A DNA stretch of 64,000 nucleotides from Brevundimonas fontaquae (GCF_017086445.1 NZ_CP070968.1:1674001-1738000); one strand, 5' to 3'. Positions 1 through 9,567 are shown, counted from the first letter of the stretch. Numbers and translations are program-made. Notes: generated by a model from the sequence alone, not told the origin.

Positions 1-1178
1 TTGAGTTCGCCTGCGGCATCCCGCACGCGCTGAAGGGCGAATACACCCAAGGCGCCGGCCCCGGCATCGACGTCTATTCGATGCGCCAGCCGCTGGGCGT
101 GGTGGCGGGCATCACCCCGTTCAACTTCCCGGCCATGATCCCGATGTGGATGTTCGGCGTGGCCATCGCGGTGGGCAACACCTTCGTGCTGAAGCCGTCC
201 GAGCGTGATCCGTCGGTGCCGGTGCGTCTGGCCGAACTGATGCTGGAAGCCGGTGCGCCGAATGGCGTGCTGAACGTGGTGCACGGCGACAAGACGGCGG
301 TCGACGCCATCCTGACCCATCCGCTGGTTCACGCCGTCAGCTTCGTCGGTTCGTCCGACATCGCCCACTATGTCTATCAGACGGGCGCCGCCAACCATAA
401 GCGCGTCCAGGCCATGGGCGGGGCCAAGAACCACGGCATCGTCCTGCCCGACGCCGATATGGATCAGGTCATCAAGGATCTGTCGGGCGCGGCCTATGGC
501 TCGGCGGGCGAACGCTGCATGGCCCTGCCGGTCGTGGTGCCGGTCGGCAAGAAGACGGCGGACGAACTGCGTGAGCGGATGGTCGCCGAGATCCCGTCGA
601 TGCGGGTCGGCGTCTCGACAGACGCGGGCGCCCACTACGGCCCCGTCGTCACCGCCCAGCACCGTGATCGCATCGCCGGCTGGATCGAGAAGGGCGTGCA
701 GGAAGGCGCCGAACTGGTCGTGGACGGCCGCGACTTCAGCCTGCAGGGCCACGAGAAGGGATACTTCATCGGCCCGTCGTTGTTCGACCATGTGAAGCCG
801 GAGATGTCGTCCTATCAGGAGGAAATCTTCGGTCCCGTCCTGCAGATCGTGCGCGCCGAGACGTTTGAGGAAGCCCTGTCCCTGCCGTCGAACCACCAGT
901 ACGGCAACGGCGTCGCCATCTTCACCCAGAACGGCCGCGCGGCGCGCGACTTCGCCGCCCGGGTCAATGTCGGCATGGTCGGCATCAATGTGCCGATCCC
1001 GGTGCCGGTCGCCTATCACACCTTCGGCGGCTGGAAGCGGTCGGCCTTTGGCGACATCAACCAGCACGGCATGGAGGGCGTCCGCTTCTGGACCAAGACC
1101 AAGACCGTGACGGCCCGCTGGCCGGACAGCGAGTTGGAACACGCGGATTCGTCGTTCGTCATTCCGACGATGCGCTGA
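1..1178 (+). CDS. mmsA: Methylmalonate-semialdehyde dehydrogenase (CoA-acylating), 5' partial
   Basis: Oxidises (methyl)malonate semialdehyde to propionyl-CoA/acetyl-CoA at the end of valine and inositol breakdown. The reading frame is open from base 3, so the gene starts outside the window. The visible part has the family motifs FACGIPHALKGE, GVVAGITPFNFPAMIPMW and, with the catalytic cysteine, GSAGERCMALPV. It is the first visible gene of a run with an acyl-CoA dehydrogenase, a 3-hydroxyisobutyryl-CoA hydrolase and mmsB, which is the standard distal valine pathway. A 143-base gap holding an inverted repeat separates it from the next gene. The family call is firm; only the N-terminus is unseen. 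Confidence 0.95.
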   Translation, partial: EFACGIPHALKGEYTQGAGPGIDVYSMRQPLGVVAGITPFNFPAMIPMWMFGVAIAVGNTFVLKPSERDPSVPVRLAELMLEAGAPNGVLNVVHGDKTAVDAILTHPLVHAVSFVGSSDIAHYVYQTGAANHKRVQAMGGAKNHGIVLPDADMDQVIKDLSGAAYGSAGERCMALPVVVPVGKKTADELRERMVAEIPSMRVGVSTDAGAHYGPVVTAQHRDRIAGWIEKGVQEGAELVVDGRDFSLQGHEKGYFIGPSLFDHVKPEMSSYQEEIFGPVLQIVRAETFEEALSLPSNHQYGNGVAIFTQNGRAARDFAARVNVGMVGINVPIPVPVAYHTFGGWKRSAFGDINQHGMEGVRFWTKTKTVTARWPDSELEHADSSFVIPTMR

Positions 1179-1189
1179 TAGCAAAAGCC

Positions 1190-1295
1190 GTCACCCTCGG
1201 GCTTGACCCGAGGGCCGGATTGTCCGCCGCTTGTGCGATCACGCGGATGCACAGACGCTCCCGCCTCCGATCCTCGGGTCAAACCCGAGGGTGAC
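1190..1295. repeat. Intergenic inverted repeat (REP/BIME-like)
   Basis: Two arms, 1190-1214 (GTCACCCTCGGGCTTGACCC + GAGGG) and 1272-1295 (ending CCCGAGGGTGAC), are nearly exact inverted copies, and each arm is itself a short CCTCGGG/CCCGAGG palindrome. The design resembles REP-type intergenic elements; from memory, similar 'CCCTCGGGTCAAGCCCGAGG' units are common in alphaproteobacterial genomes. It lies within the operon between mmsA and the dehydrogenase and could stabilise or attenuate the transcript. Confidence 0.7.
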
Positions 1296-1321
1296 GGGCG
1301 AGGGGCGGGGAGTGACGAGAT

Positions 1322-2458
1322 ATGGATTTCGCCCTTACCGACGACCAGCGCGCCATTCAGGACGCGGCGCGCGCCTTTTCCGACGCCGAACTGGCGCCGC
1401 ACTCGGCCCGCTGGGACGAGGATAAGCATTTCCCTGTCAATGTGATGAGACAGGCGGCCGAGATGGGCTTCTGCGGCATCTACACCAGCGAGGAACACGG
1501 CGGCATGGCCTTGGGGCGGGTCGAGGCGGCCTTGATCTTTGAAGAGCTTTCGCGCGGCGACGTGGCGACGGCGGCCTTCATCTCGATTCATAATATGGCG
1601 ACGTCCATGATCGACCGCTTCGGGTCTGACGATCTGCGTGGACGGTTCGTGCCCTCGCTGGTGACGATGGACAGGATCGCCTCCTACTGCCTGACCGAGC
1701 CGGGCTCGGGCTCCGACGCGGCGGCGCTGCGGACCACGGCGGTGCGGGACGGCGACCATTTCGTGCTGAACGGGTCCAAGGCCTTCATCTCCGGCGCGGG
1801 CACATCGGATGTCTATGTCGTCATGGTCCGTACCGGCGGGGAGGGGCCGAAGGGCGTCAGCGCCATCGTGGTCGAGGCCGGGACGCCCGGTCTGTCGTTC
1901 GGCGCGCAGGAAAAGAAGATGGGCTGGAACGCCCAGCCGACCGCCATCGTCCAGTTCGACGACTGCCGCGTGCCGGTCGCCAATCTGCTGGGCGAAGAGG
2001 GGGCGGGCTTCCGCTACGCCATGGCCGGGCTGGACGGCGGGCGGCTGAACATCGCCGCCTGCTCGCTGGGCGGGGCGCGTCTGGCGCTGGAGACGGCGCA
2101 AGCCTACGTCGCCACGCGCAAACAGTTCGGCAAACCGCTGGCCGAGTTTCAGGCGCTGCAGTTCCGCCTGGCCGATATGGCGACGGGTCTGGAGGCGGCG
2201 CGGCTGATGGTGCTGCGCGGCGCCTGGGCCATCGACAACGACCACCCGGAAAAGACCAAATGGTGCGCCATGGCCAAGCGCCTGGCCACCGACGCCTGTT
2301 TCCAGATCGCCGACGAGGCCCTGCAACTGCACGGCGGATATGGCTATCTGAAGGACTATCCGCTGGAACGGATCGTGCGCGACCTGCGGGTCCACCGCAT
2401 CCTGGAAGGCACGAACGAGATCATGCGGGTGATCATCGCGCGGGAGATGACCAAGTGA
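1322..2458 (+). CDS. Acyl-CoA dehydrogenase (probable isobutyryl-CoA dehydrogenase)
   Basis: FAD-dependent alpha,beta-dehydrogenation of a short branched acyl-CoA, most likely isobutyryl-CoA from valine. The 378 residues match the family length. Signatures seen are YCLTEPGSGSDAA (flavin/substrate loop), RKQFGKPLAEFQALQFRLAD and the C-terminal LHGGYGYLKDYPLERIVRD, which carries the usual HGGxGY region, followed by ILEGTNEIMR. The stop overlaps the GTG start of the next gene (GTGA), which indicates translational coupling. Substrate choice is inferred from the neighbours (mmsA, HIBYL-CoA hydrolase, mmsB), not from residues. Confidence 0.9.
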   Translation: MDFALTDDQRAIQDAARAFSDAELAPHSARWDEDKHFPVNVMRQAAEMGFCGIYTSEEHGGMALGRVEAALIFEELSRGDVATAAFISIHNMATSMIDRFGSDDLRGRFVPSLVTMDRIASYCLTEPGSGSDAAALRTTAVRDGDHFVLNGSKAFISGAGTSDVYVVMVRTGGEGPKGVSAIVVEAGTPGLSFGAQEKKMGWNAQPTAIVQFDDCRVPVANLLGEEGAGFRYAMAGLDGGRLNIAACSLGGARLALETAQAYVATRKQFGKPLAEFQALQFRLADMATGLEAARLMVLRGAWAIDNDHPEKTKWCAMAKRLATDACFQIADEALQLHGGYGYLKDYPLERIVRDLRVHRILEGTNEIMRVIIAREMTK

Positions 2459-3504
2459 GCGAGGCCGAAGTCATCACCCGCATCGAAAACGGTGTCGGCC
2501 GCATCACCCTGAACCGACCCAAGGCGATCCACGCGCTGAACCGGACGATGTGCGAGGCGATGACTGAGGCGCTGCTGGCCTGGCGCGGCGACGCGGCCGT
2601 TCAGTCCGTGCTGATCGACCACGCCGGCGAGCGGGGCTTCTGCGCGGGCGGCGACATTCGCATGATCGCCGAAAGCGGTGCGGGCGATGCGTCGGAGGCC
2701 AAGGCCTTCTTCCTGGCCGAGTATAGGTTGAACCACCTGATGTTCGACTATCCCAAGCCGATCATCGCCATCGTGGACGGCATCGTCATGGGCGGCGGGG
2801 TTGGCATTTCCGAGCCGGCCGACATTCGTGTGGCGACCGAGCGCACCACCTACGCCATGCCCGAGACCGGGATTGGCCTGTTCCCAGACGTGGGCGGTGG
2901 CTGGTTCCTGCCGCGCCTGCCGGGCCAGACCGGCGTCTGGCTGGCGCTGACAGGCGCGCGGCTGAAGGCGACGGATACGGTGGCGCTCGGCATCCACACG
3001 CACTTTGTGCCCGCAGATCGCGTCGAGGCGTTGAAGGCCGATCTGATGGGCGAGGCCGCAGATCCGTCGTCGGTCGTGGCGCGCCACGCCGGGGACGCGG
3101 GGCCTGCACCGCTGTCGGCCCACCGCGAGGCCATCGACCGGCTGTTCGCCTTCGACACGGTTGAAGAGATTTTCCAGGCGCTTGAGGCGGACGGCTCTGA
3201 CTGGGCGCTGAAGCAACTGGAAACCCTGAAATCCAAGTCGCCGCAATCGCTGAAGGTCTCGCTGCGCCAGATCCGCACGGGCGCGACGCTGAACAGCTTC
3301 GCCGACAATATGGCGATGGAATACGCTTTGGGCGGCCGCGTTGTACGCACCCACGACTTCCAGGAAGGCGTGCGGGCCGTGATTGTGGACAAGGATAATG
3401 CGCCGAAATGGTCACCGGCGGACCTGTCGGGCGTTCCCGACGAGACGCTGGATGCGCTGTTCGCGCCGTTGCCGGACAATGAAAAATGGACGCCGCTGGC
3501 CTGA
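2455..3504 (+). CDS. 3-hydroxyisobutyryl-CoA hydrolase (enoyl-CoA hydratase fold)
   Basis: Releases 3-hydroxyisobutyrate from its CoA ester in valine catabolism. The start is taken as GTG 2455, overlapping the dehydrogenase stop and giving 349 residues, typical for HIBYL-CoA hydrolases and longer than simple crotonases (~260). The crotonase fold is visible in GRITLNRPKAIHALN, GERGFCAGGDIRMIAE and MGGGVGIS, and the hydrolase-type stretch PETGIGLFPDVGGGWFLPRL follows. Its position between the dehydrogenase and mmsB fits the reaction order. A plain enoyl-CoA hydratase is the less likely alternative. Confidence 0.88.
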   Translation: MSEAEVITRIENGVGRITLNRPKAIHALNRTMCEAMTEALLAWRGDAAVQSVLIDHAGERGFCAGGDIRMIAESGAGDASEAKAFFLAEYRLNHLMFDYPKPIIAIVDGIVMGGGVGISEPADIRVATERTTYAMPETGIGLFPDVGGGWFLPRLPGQTGVWLALTGARLKATDTVALGIHTHFVPADRVEALKADLMGEAADPSSVVARHAGDAGPAPLSAHREAIDRLFAFDTVEEIFQALEADGSDWALKQLETLKSKSPQSLKVSLRQIRTGATLNSFADNMAMEYALGGRVVRTHDFQEGVRAVIVDKDNAPKWSPADLSGVPDETLDALFAPLPDNEKWTPLA

Positions 3505-3532
3505 CCACGGCGCCGACAAAGGGAGAGAGACC

Positions 3533-4435
3533 ATGACCAAGATCGCCTTCATCGGCCTGGGCAATATGGGCGGCGGCATGGCCGCGAACCAGGCCAAGGC
3601 GGGCCATGCGGTCGCGGCCTTCGATCTGTCGGCGCAGGCGCTGGAGCGGGCGGTGGCGGCCGGTTGCGTCGCGGCCGGATCGGTCGCCGAGGCGGTCAAG
3701 AACGCCGAGGTGGTCATCACCATGCTGCCGGCCGGGCCGCACGTGCTGAAGGTCTATTCCGAACAGATCATCGGCGCGGCTCCGTCGACCGCCCTGCTGC
3801 TTGACTGTTCGACCATCGATGTTGAAACCGCGCGCAAGGTCGCCGGTCTTGCCAAATCGGCCGGCTACGCCTTTGCCGACGCGCCCGTGTCAGGCGGCAC
3901 CGCAGCGGCGGATGCGGGCACGCTGGCCTTCATGGTCGGCTGCGATGAGGGCGACTTCGCCCGCGTCGAGGCGGCGCTGGAGCCTATGAGCCGCATCACA
4001 ATCCGCGCCGGCGATCATGGGGCGGGGCAGGCGGCCAAGATCTGCAACAACATGCTGCTCGGCATATCCATGCTGGGCACCTGCGAGGCCGTCGCCTTGG
4101 CCGAAAAACTGGGGCTGGACCCCGAACGGTTCTTCGAGATCGCGTCCAAGTCTTCAGGTCAGTGCTGGAGCGTGACCAGCTACTATCCCTGGCCGGGTCC
4201 GGTGCCGACAGCGCCGTCGAACCGCGACTATCAGGGCGGGTTCGCCACGGCCATGATGTTGAAGGACCTCAAGCTGGCCCAGGACGCAGCGGCGAAATGC
4301 GGCGCCTCGACGCCGTTGGGCGCACAGGCCGAGGCGCTTTACGCCCTGTTCGATGGAATCGGGCACGGCGGCCGCGATTTCTCCGCCATGTTGCAGATGC
4401 TGCGCGGCAAGCTGGATGAACTTAGCCCGGCATAG
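3533..4435 (+). CDS. mmsB: 3-hydroxyisobutyrate dehydrogenase
   Basis: NAD-dependent oxidation of 3-hydroxyisobutyrate to methylmalonate semialdehyde, the substrate of mmsA. The start ATG 3533 follows a GGGAGAGAG ribosome site and gives 300 residues. The N-terminal Rossmann motif GLGNMGGGMA and the family stretch DAPVSGGTAAADAGTLAFMV are clear, followed by the catalytic-lysine region GAGQAAKICNNMLLGI. It is the last gene of the valine operon, with a terminator hairpin 20 bases on. Confidence 0.95.
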   Translation: MTKIAFIGLGNMGGGMAANQAKAGHAVAAFDLSAQALERAVAAGCVAAGSVAEAVKNAEVVITMLPAGPHVLKVYSEQIIGAAPSTALLLDCSTIDVETARKVAGLAKSAGYAFADAPVSGGTAAADAGTLAFMVGCDEGDFARVEAALEPMSRITIRAGDHGAGQAAKICNNMLLGISMLGTCEAVALAEKLGLDPERFFEIASKSSGQCWSVTSYYPWPGPVPTAPSNRDYQGGFATAMMLKDLKLAQDAAAKCGASTPLGAQAEALYALFDGIGHGGRDFSAMLQMLRGKLDELSPA

Positions 4436-4454
4436 ATTCGTCTTTCGCATCCTG

Positions 4455-4494
4455 ATTGCGGCCCGCGCAGCTTCGGCGGCGCGGGCCTTTTCGT
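4455..4494 (+). terminator. Rho-independent terminator after mmsB
   Basis: A GC-rich inverted repeat, GGCCCGCGCAGC TTCG GCGGCGCGGGCC, is followed by TTTTCG. The stem is long and stable, the loop tight, and it sits directly downstream of the valine operon. Confidence 0.8.
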
Positions 4495-4785
4495 ATGAGG
4501 GCACAGCCGCGTGTCGGATCGCTGACGGCTGGTGCGACCAAGGCGCGCGCCTGCCGCATTCGCCTTATTCCGTTCGCCGGAGTGAGCCTGCGAAGAGTGA
4601 AGTTAAAGCAGCGGCTTAGCTCGCGTTGCCCATTGGGACGGTTCTAGTAGAGATCGAAAATCGCCTGAAATGTGGCTGAACGGCGCTTGCGGCTCACATT
4701 GCTCCTGTGTCATGTAACCGCTTACATCGCTTATCGACGGATCTTCGAAAAGGGGCCGGGACGATAGGGAGCAGGGAGAATTCGA
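4492..4785. promoter_or_regulatory. Upstream region of the LacI gene with operator-like palindrome
   Basis: A non-coding stretch of about 290 bases. Its one clear element is the 16-base near-perfect palindrome ATGTAACCGCTTACAT at 4712-4727, shaped like a LacI/GalR-family operator with a central CG. The same half-site (ATGTAACC) occurs upstream of the ABC ATPase at 44461-44476. This suggests autoregulation by the LacI protein encoded just downstream. Nothing else is recognisable in the rest of the gap. Confidence 0.65.
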
Positions 4786-5862
4786 TTGGACATGGCCGCG
4801 CCTAGCGCTGCGTCTGCACGGCAGGAGGGCCAGCCCTTCGCCAAGGCCGCCACCATGCGCGACGTGGCCGAACGCGCCAATGTGTCGGTTGCTTCTGTCT
4901 CTCGTGTGTTGAACGGCTTGGGCGTGACCTCGGACGCGACGCGCCAGCGCGTGCTCGATGCGGTCGAGGACCTTCGCTACGTCCCGCACTTCGGCGCCCG
5001 CAGCCTGTCGACCAGCAAGAACGACACGATCGGCGTCATCCTGCCCGACCTGTTCGGCGAGTTCTTCTCCGAGCTGATCCGGGGCATGGACCTGGCCGCC
5101 CGCGCTCACGGCAAGCATCTAATCGTCTCTAGTTCGCATGACGGCGCGGAAGACACCCTGGCTGCCGTGCGTTCGATGCGCGGGCGCGTGGACGGCATGA
5201 TCGTGCTGTCGCCTCATCTGGGCGCGGCGAACCTGTCGTCAGAGTTCGCCGGTCGGATGCCGGTCCTTCTGATGAACGGCGGCGCGGCCGAGCCGGGGAG
5301 GGCGTCCATCATGATCGACAACCACGGCGGCGCCGTCGGCGCGGTCCAGCATCTGCGGTCCACTGGCCGCAAGCGCATCGCCCACATTCGCGGCGCCGCC
5401 GGCAACATCGAGGCGGACACGCGCGCGGCCGGATATGCGGCGGCGCTGGATGGTCATGACCCGATCATCGTCGAGGGCGACTTTTCTCAGGCCTCTGGCC
5501 ACCGCGCCGCGACCCAGCTTCTGTCCATGCCTGAGCGGCCCGACGCCGTCTTCGCCGCCAATGACATGATGGCCGTCGGCGCCCTGCTGGCCTTCCAGGA
5601 GGCGGGCGTGCGCTGCCCCGAAGACATCGCCGTCGTCGGCTTCGACGATGTGCCCATCGCCGCCCTGATGCGGCCCGCGCTGACCACGATGCGCGTCAAC
5701 ATCGCGGAAATCGGCCGAAGGGGCGTCGAACGCCTGATCGGCCTGGTCCAGGCCGGCGCGACCGCCGACGCCACGGACACCGCTTGCGAAATCGTTCGGC
5801 CGATCCTGGTCGAACGCCAGTCCACCGCGGCGGCCTCGTCCGCCAGGTTCAACAAAGGGTAG
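4786..5862 (+). CDS. LacI/GalR-family transcriptional regulator
   Basis: A sugar-responsive repressor that probably controls the surrounding carbohydrate locus. An N-terminal LacI helix-turn-helix spans roughly residues 22-70 (TMRDVAERANVSVASVSRVL, then the hinge-like RSLSTSKNDTIGVI), followed by a periplasmic-binding-protein sensor domain with HLRSTGRKRIAHIRG and FAANDMMAVGALLAFQEAG. Start is TTG 4786, with AGGGAG about 7 bases upstream; ATG 4792 is possible. It ends 50 bases before the TonB receptor on the same strand. Operator-like palindromes lie before it and before the distant importer ATPase. The inducer cannot be read from sequence. Confidence 0.92.
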   Translation: MDMAAPSAASARQEGQPFAKAATMRDVAERANVSVASVSRVLNGLGVTSDATRQRVLDAVEDLRYVPHFGARSLSTSKNDTIGVILPDLFGEFFSELIRGMDLAARAHGKHLIVSSSHDGAEDTLAAVRSMRGRVDGMIVLSPHLGAANLSSEFAGRMPVLLMNGGAAEPGRASIMIDNHGGAVGAVQHLRSTGRKRIAHIRGAAGNIEADTRAAGYAAALDGHDPIIVEGDFSQASGHRAATQLLSMPERPDAVFAANDMMAVGALLAFQEAGVRCPEDIAVVGFDDVPIAALMRPALTTMRVNIAEIGRRGVERLIGLVQAGATADATDTACEIVRPILVERQSTAAASSARFNKG

Positions 5863-5911
5863 GCCAGCCATGTCGCTGACAACCGATCCCATCAGGAGGG
5901 GAGAGCTCAGG

Positions 5912-7777
5912 ATGACCCAGTTCAACACGCGTAAGGCCGCCTTGGCGGCCGCGTCGGCGCTTGCCATTAGCATGGCGGTCGTCGGCGGGGCGCAGGCGCA
6001 GAACGCAACGACGACGTTGCGCGGCGCGGTATATGACGGCCAGACCGTCGAGACGGGCGCGACGGTCGTCGCGACCGAAGTCTCCACCGGATATGCGACG
6101 CGCGCGCGCGTCGGCGCCGACGGTCGCTATGTTCTGTCCGGCCTGCGCCCTGGCACCTATCGCGTGCAAGTCACCAGCGCGGACGGCCAGACGGCGGAAG
6201 AAACCGTGACCCTGTCGCTGGGTCAGGTCGGCACGTTGAACCTGGATGTCGCCGGAGCGACGACGACGGCCGCCACTGACGGCGCGACCGAGCTGGGCGA
6301 CATCGTCGTCACCGGCCGAAGGGTCTTCGAGGTGCGTACGCCCGAAGTCGCCACCAACGTGACCCAGCAGCAGATCAACAACCTGCCGCAGATCAGCCGC
6401 AACTTCCTGAACTTCGCCGCCTTGGCGCCGGGTCTTCGCGTGACCGAGGACGACACCGAGCGGACGATCTCGGCCGGCGGTCAGACCGCCCAGGCGATCA
6501 ACGTCTTCATCGACGGCCAGAACCGCAAGTCGCTGATCAACGACGGTGGTGTCGCCGGTCAGGACGACAGTCGCGGCACGCCCTTCCCGCAGGGCGCCGT
6601 CCAAGAGTTCCGCGTCATCAGCCAGAACTTCAAGGCCGAGTACGAACAAGCCGGTTCGGCCATCATCACCGCCGTGACGCGCTCGGGCACGAACGAGTTC
6701 CATGGCGATATCTTCGCCTATTACCAAGACCCTGACTGGATCGCCCAGGACGAGATTTCGGAACGCCGTGGATCCGAGAAGGCGCCGCTGAAGCGGCTCC
6801 AATACGGCGCCAGCCTGGGTGGCCCGATCATCCAGGACCGTCTGCACTTCTTCGGCGCCTATGAGCGCAAAGATGAGGACCGAATTTCGCAGTCCTTCCT
6901 GAACCGCACGGAATATAACGACTTCTTCGCGGCGGACCTTGGCACGACCTCGACCCCGTACGAGCAGGACATCTTCTTTGGAAAGCTGTCATGGCAGATC
7001 AATGAACGCCAACGTCTTGAGCTTAGTGCGGAATATAAGACGGAAGAGGACATCCGTGGAGCTAGTGGGCAAAACTCTCCCAGCAGGGCCGCCCGAAACA
7101 ACGGTGAGAATAAAGCTTTCAACCTGCGTCACCAGTACCAAGGCGATCGCTTCCTGAACGAGTTCGCGATCGACTACTTGGAAGCGACTTATGAACAGTC
7201 CATTATCAATGGTGGTGACTACGGTCGTCGGTACGTCATATTCCGTGACGACAGCGCGAACACACCTGGTTTTCAGTACAATATAAACAATCGCGAGGCG
7301 ACTGTATTTACTGCTGGCGGTCGGGCTGACTCGCAGCTTCTGCGGCAGAAAAGCACGACGGTTCGTAACGACCTAACTATCCCAGATTTGGCTTGGATGG
7401 GTACACACACCATTAAAATGGGTGCAAAGTATTCCATGCAGAACTATTTCGTCCAAAAAGATTTCGGTCGAAATCCTACTTTCACCTACGACATACAGGC
7501 TCGCCCCGAAATCAATGGGAGCCGTACTATACCTGTTGCTGTTGATCTGGGGGTTGCTGTGCCTCCCGCTGATGCAGATAACAATGTCATCGGTCTGTAT
7601 ATCCAGGATGATTGGCAGATCACCGACAAGCTGGAAATCAACCTCGGCATTCGCTGGGACTACGAGGACAACGCGGTAAACAACGACTACCGTACGCCAG
7701 ACTCGATCCGGAACATGCTGGCCGCAATCCAGGACCTTCCGAACTACGACTTCCCATCTTACTTCAATCCGGCGGAC
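5912..7777 (+). pseudogene. TonB-dependent receptor, N-terminal part (gene split by island)
   Basis: The first 622 residues of a 1000-residue outer-membrane receptor. Start ATG 5912 opens a Sec signal peptide ending in GGAQAQ, then a carboxypeptidase-regulatory-like domain (YDGQTVETGATVVATEVSTG, GRYVLSGLRPGTYRVQV), a TonB-box-like DIVVTGRR, the plug and the first barrel strands. After Asp at 7775-7777 the frame runs into foreign DNA and stops at 7810. The remaining 378 residues resume in frame at 34261. Joined, the two give FNPAD-YISDGD, a smooth receptor sequence. It was probably the outer-membrane uptake step of the adjacent glycan locus. Its product is now most likely non-functional. Confidence 0.92.
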
Positions 7778-7809
7778 TTAAAACCCACTACCGTAGATTT
7801 ACGTAGCTA

Positions 7810-7825
7810 AATCAACCGGTTACAA
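7810..7825. promoter_or_regulatory. LacI-operator-like palindrome at the island left end
   Basis: AATCAACC/GGTTACAA resembles the ATGTAACC half-sites found before the LacI gene and the importer ATPase, but one arm is weak. It lies inside the island, before the integrase stub. It may be fortuitous. Confidence 0.25.
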
Positions 7826-7835
7826 AGGGTAGAGA

Positions 7836-7854
7836 CTTACACATACCTTACACA
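7836..7854 (+). repeat. Left-end integrase arm-type repeats (attL side)
   Basis: Two copies of CTTACACA start 11 bases apart (7836 and 7847). An equivalent pair in the same orientation sits at the right end (34180 and 34192). Paired short direct repeats near both ends of a tyrosine-integrase element are typical arm-binding sites. Confidence 0.6.
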
Positions 7855-7880
7855 GTTGCCGCATGCGGCAAGGAGGTCAT

Positions 7881-8123
7881 GTGCCGGAGTCTCACTCCCT
7901 CATGGACGGCAAGCTTCACGTGTACCGTCGCGAGAATAGCCGGTTCTGGCAGTGCGCGACCTATCTCAACGGTCGCAACCATCGTCAGTCGACGAAGGAA
8001 ACGAACATCGCTTTCGCGCGGGAATTTGCGCGCGAGTGGTATCTCGACCGGGTCGCCGAGGCTCGTCTTCGCAAGTCCGGGAAGCTACTGCAAGAGCATG
8101 CCGGGAGCCATACGCCCCTTTGA
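7881..8123 (+). pseudogene. Tyrosine recombinase/integrase, N-terminal stub
   Basis: Start GTG 7881 with AGGAGG at 7871-7876 (ATG 7902 also possible). The start GKLHVYRRENSRFWQCATYL, then NGRNHRQSTKE and AREFAREWYLDRV, matches what I recall of the N-terminal domain of site-specific integrases from Caulobacterales and sphingomonad islands. The match ends around RKSGKLL; the rest of the enzyme, including the SAM-like core-binding and catalytic R-H-R-Y domains, is absent because lasso-cyclase sequence follows. It is the remains of the gene that would have integrated this island, placed right beside the left arm repeats. Confidence 0.7.
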
Positions 8124-9567
8124 GCGGGTGCTGAAACGCAAGAATGGTCAGCCCACCGATCTCGTCTTCGGGCTGGTGCAACGCGAGCTTCTCAACGCGA
8201 TCCTGCGGGATCCGTCCGGGGCCGTCGAGGCGGTGACCTGGCGAAAGGACGGGGTCAGCGTCATCGCGCCAAACGCTCCGCCCGCCTTGGATTGCCTCAT
8301 GCCCGATGACTTCGCCATCGACTGGGGCTCGATGAAAGATCTTCTGGGAAGGGGCGGCGCTTACCGCCACGAGCTGGCTTTGTCGGGGTTCACGCCCGTG
8401 GCGTCCGGCGCGCTCCTCAACATCAGTCCGAGCAGTGTCCGGTCCCGACAGATCTGGTGTCCGTCCGAGGTGTACAGGACAGCGCGTGAGCGCGGCCGCG
8501 CCGACTTTCGTGAGGTTGTCGATCGAACGGTGCAAGCTCTGGCGGGGGAGCGCAACTGGGTCGTGGAAGTCAGCGGTGGGCTGGACTCCGCGATCGTGGC
8601 AGGCGCTCTCACTGACCACCAGCGGGCCCGGGTCACGCAATGGGTCAACTATTTCGTTGACGATCCGGAGGGCGACGAGCGCGGGTTCGCGCGCCCTGTG
8701 GTCGAGCGACACGGCTACCGCCTCACGGAAGTGAAACGGGAAGGATTGACGCTTTCGGCAACGCGTCTCGCGAAGACAGCCAATAGTTTCCGGCCCCCGG
8801 TCAACGACCTCGACACGGACTACAACGAAGACATTGCGACCAGGGTGGAGAGTTCGGGCGCCTGGGGCTCTTTAACGGGGCAGGGCGGTGACGTGGTTTT
8901 CTTCCAGATGCCCACCTTCCTGATTGCGTTCGACGAAGTGCGTGAGAGGGGTCTGCGAGCGCGGGCCGAAGTTCTCCACGCTGCGGCGCGCTGGACGGGT
9001 CAGTCGCTGTGGCCCAAGACCTGGCTCAAGGCCCGTCGAGCCCATCACATGCTGATGCGTGAACGAAAACATCCTTGGCTTGATGATCTCAAGGGCGTGC
9101 CGCCTGCAAAGGCAATGCAGATACTGGGGCTGGTCAATGGCCAAGCCTATCAGGGGAGCGCCGTGCGCAGCCGCCACGGACCATGCGTCAATCCGCTCCT
9201 GAGCCAACCGGTCATGGAGGCCGGTCTGGCCTGGTCCTCGGTCAATCTCACGTGGGGTGGGCGAGACCGTTATGCGGCGCGCGTCGCCTATGCGGACGCC
9301 ATTCCGCCTTCCATTTTTGACCGACGTTCAAAAGGGGAGCTGGGGGCCTTCTACGGTGAGGCCGTAGCCCGGAACCTAGGCTTCCTCCGCACATACCTGC
9401 TCGAAGGCGAGCTGGCCGGAGCGGGACTTCTGCCACAGGGCCTCGCGGAGGATATGACGCGCGAGGCCCTGGTCTGGCGAGGCGGGTTCTCCCGGTTGGT
9501 CACCCTGGCGTTGACGGAGGCATGGCTGCGGCGATGGCAGGCTCGGATCGCGGCGTCTCGGATTTGA
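8096..9567 (+). pseudogene. Lasso-peptide macrolactam synthetase (asparagine-synthase-like), N-terminally truncated
   Basis: Lasso cyclases adenylate an Asp/Glu side chain of a precursor peptide and close the macrolactam ring. The frame shows LRDPSGAVEAVTWRKDGVSV, the ATP-binding PP-loop VEVSGGLDSAIVAGAL, and the C-terminal synthetase region with FDRRSKGELGAFYGE. About the first 80-100 residues of the usual ~570-600 are missing: at roughly 8090-8120 the sequence switches to an integrase stub. The open frame extends back to ATG 7879, but that part is integrase DNA read in another frame. No precursor peptide or B-type protease gene is nearby. Its 3' end overlaps the isopeptidase-like gene tail to tail by 68 bases. 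Confidence 0.7.

Noticed and set aside
7879..9567. A 562-residue intact cyclase starting at ATG 7879
   Set aside because: The first ~70 residues are integrase DNA in another frame; the cyclase homology starts only near 8100, and the start lies too close to the ribosome site.
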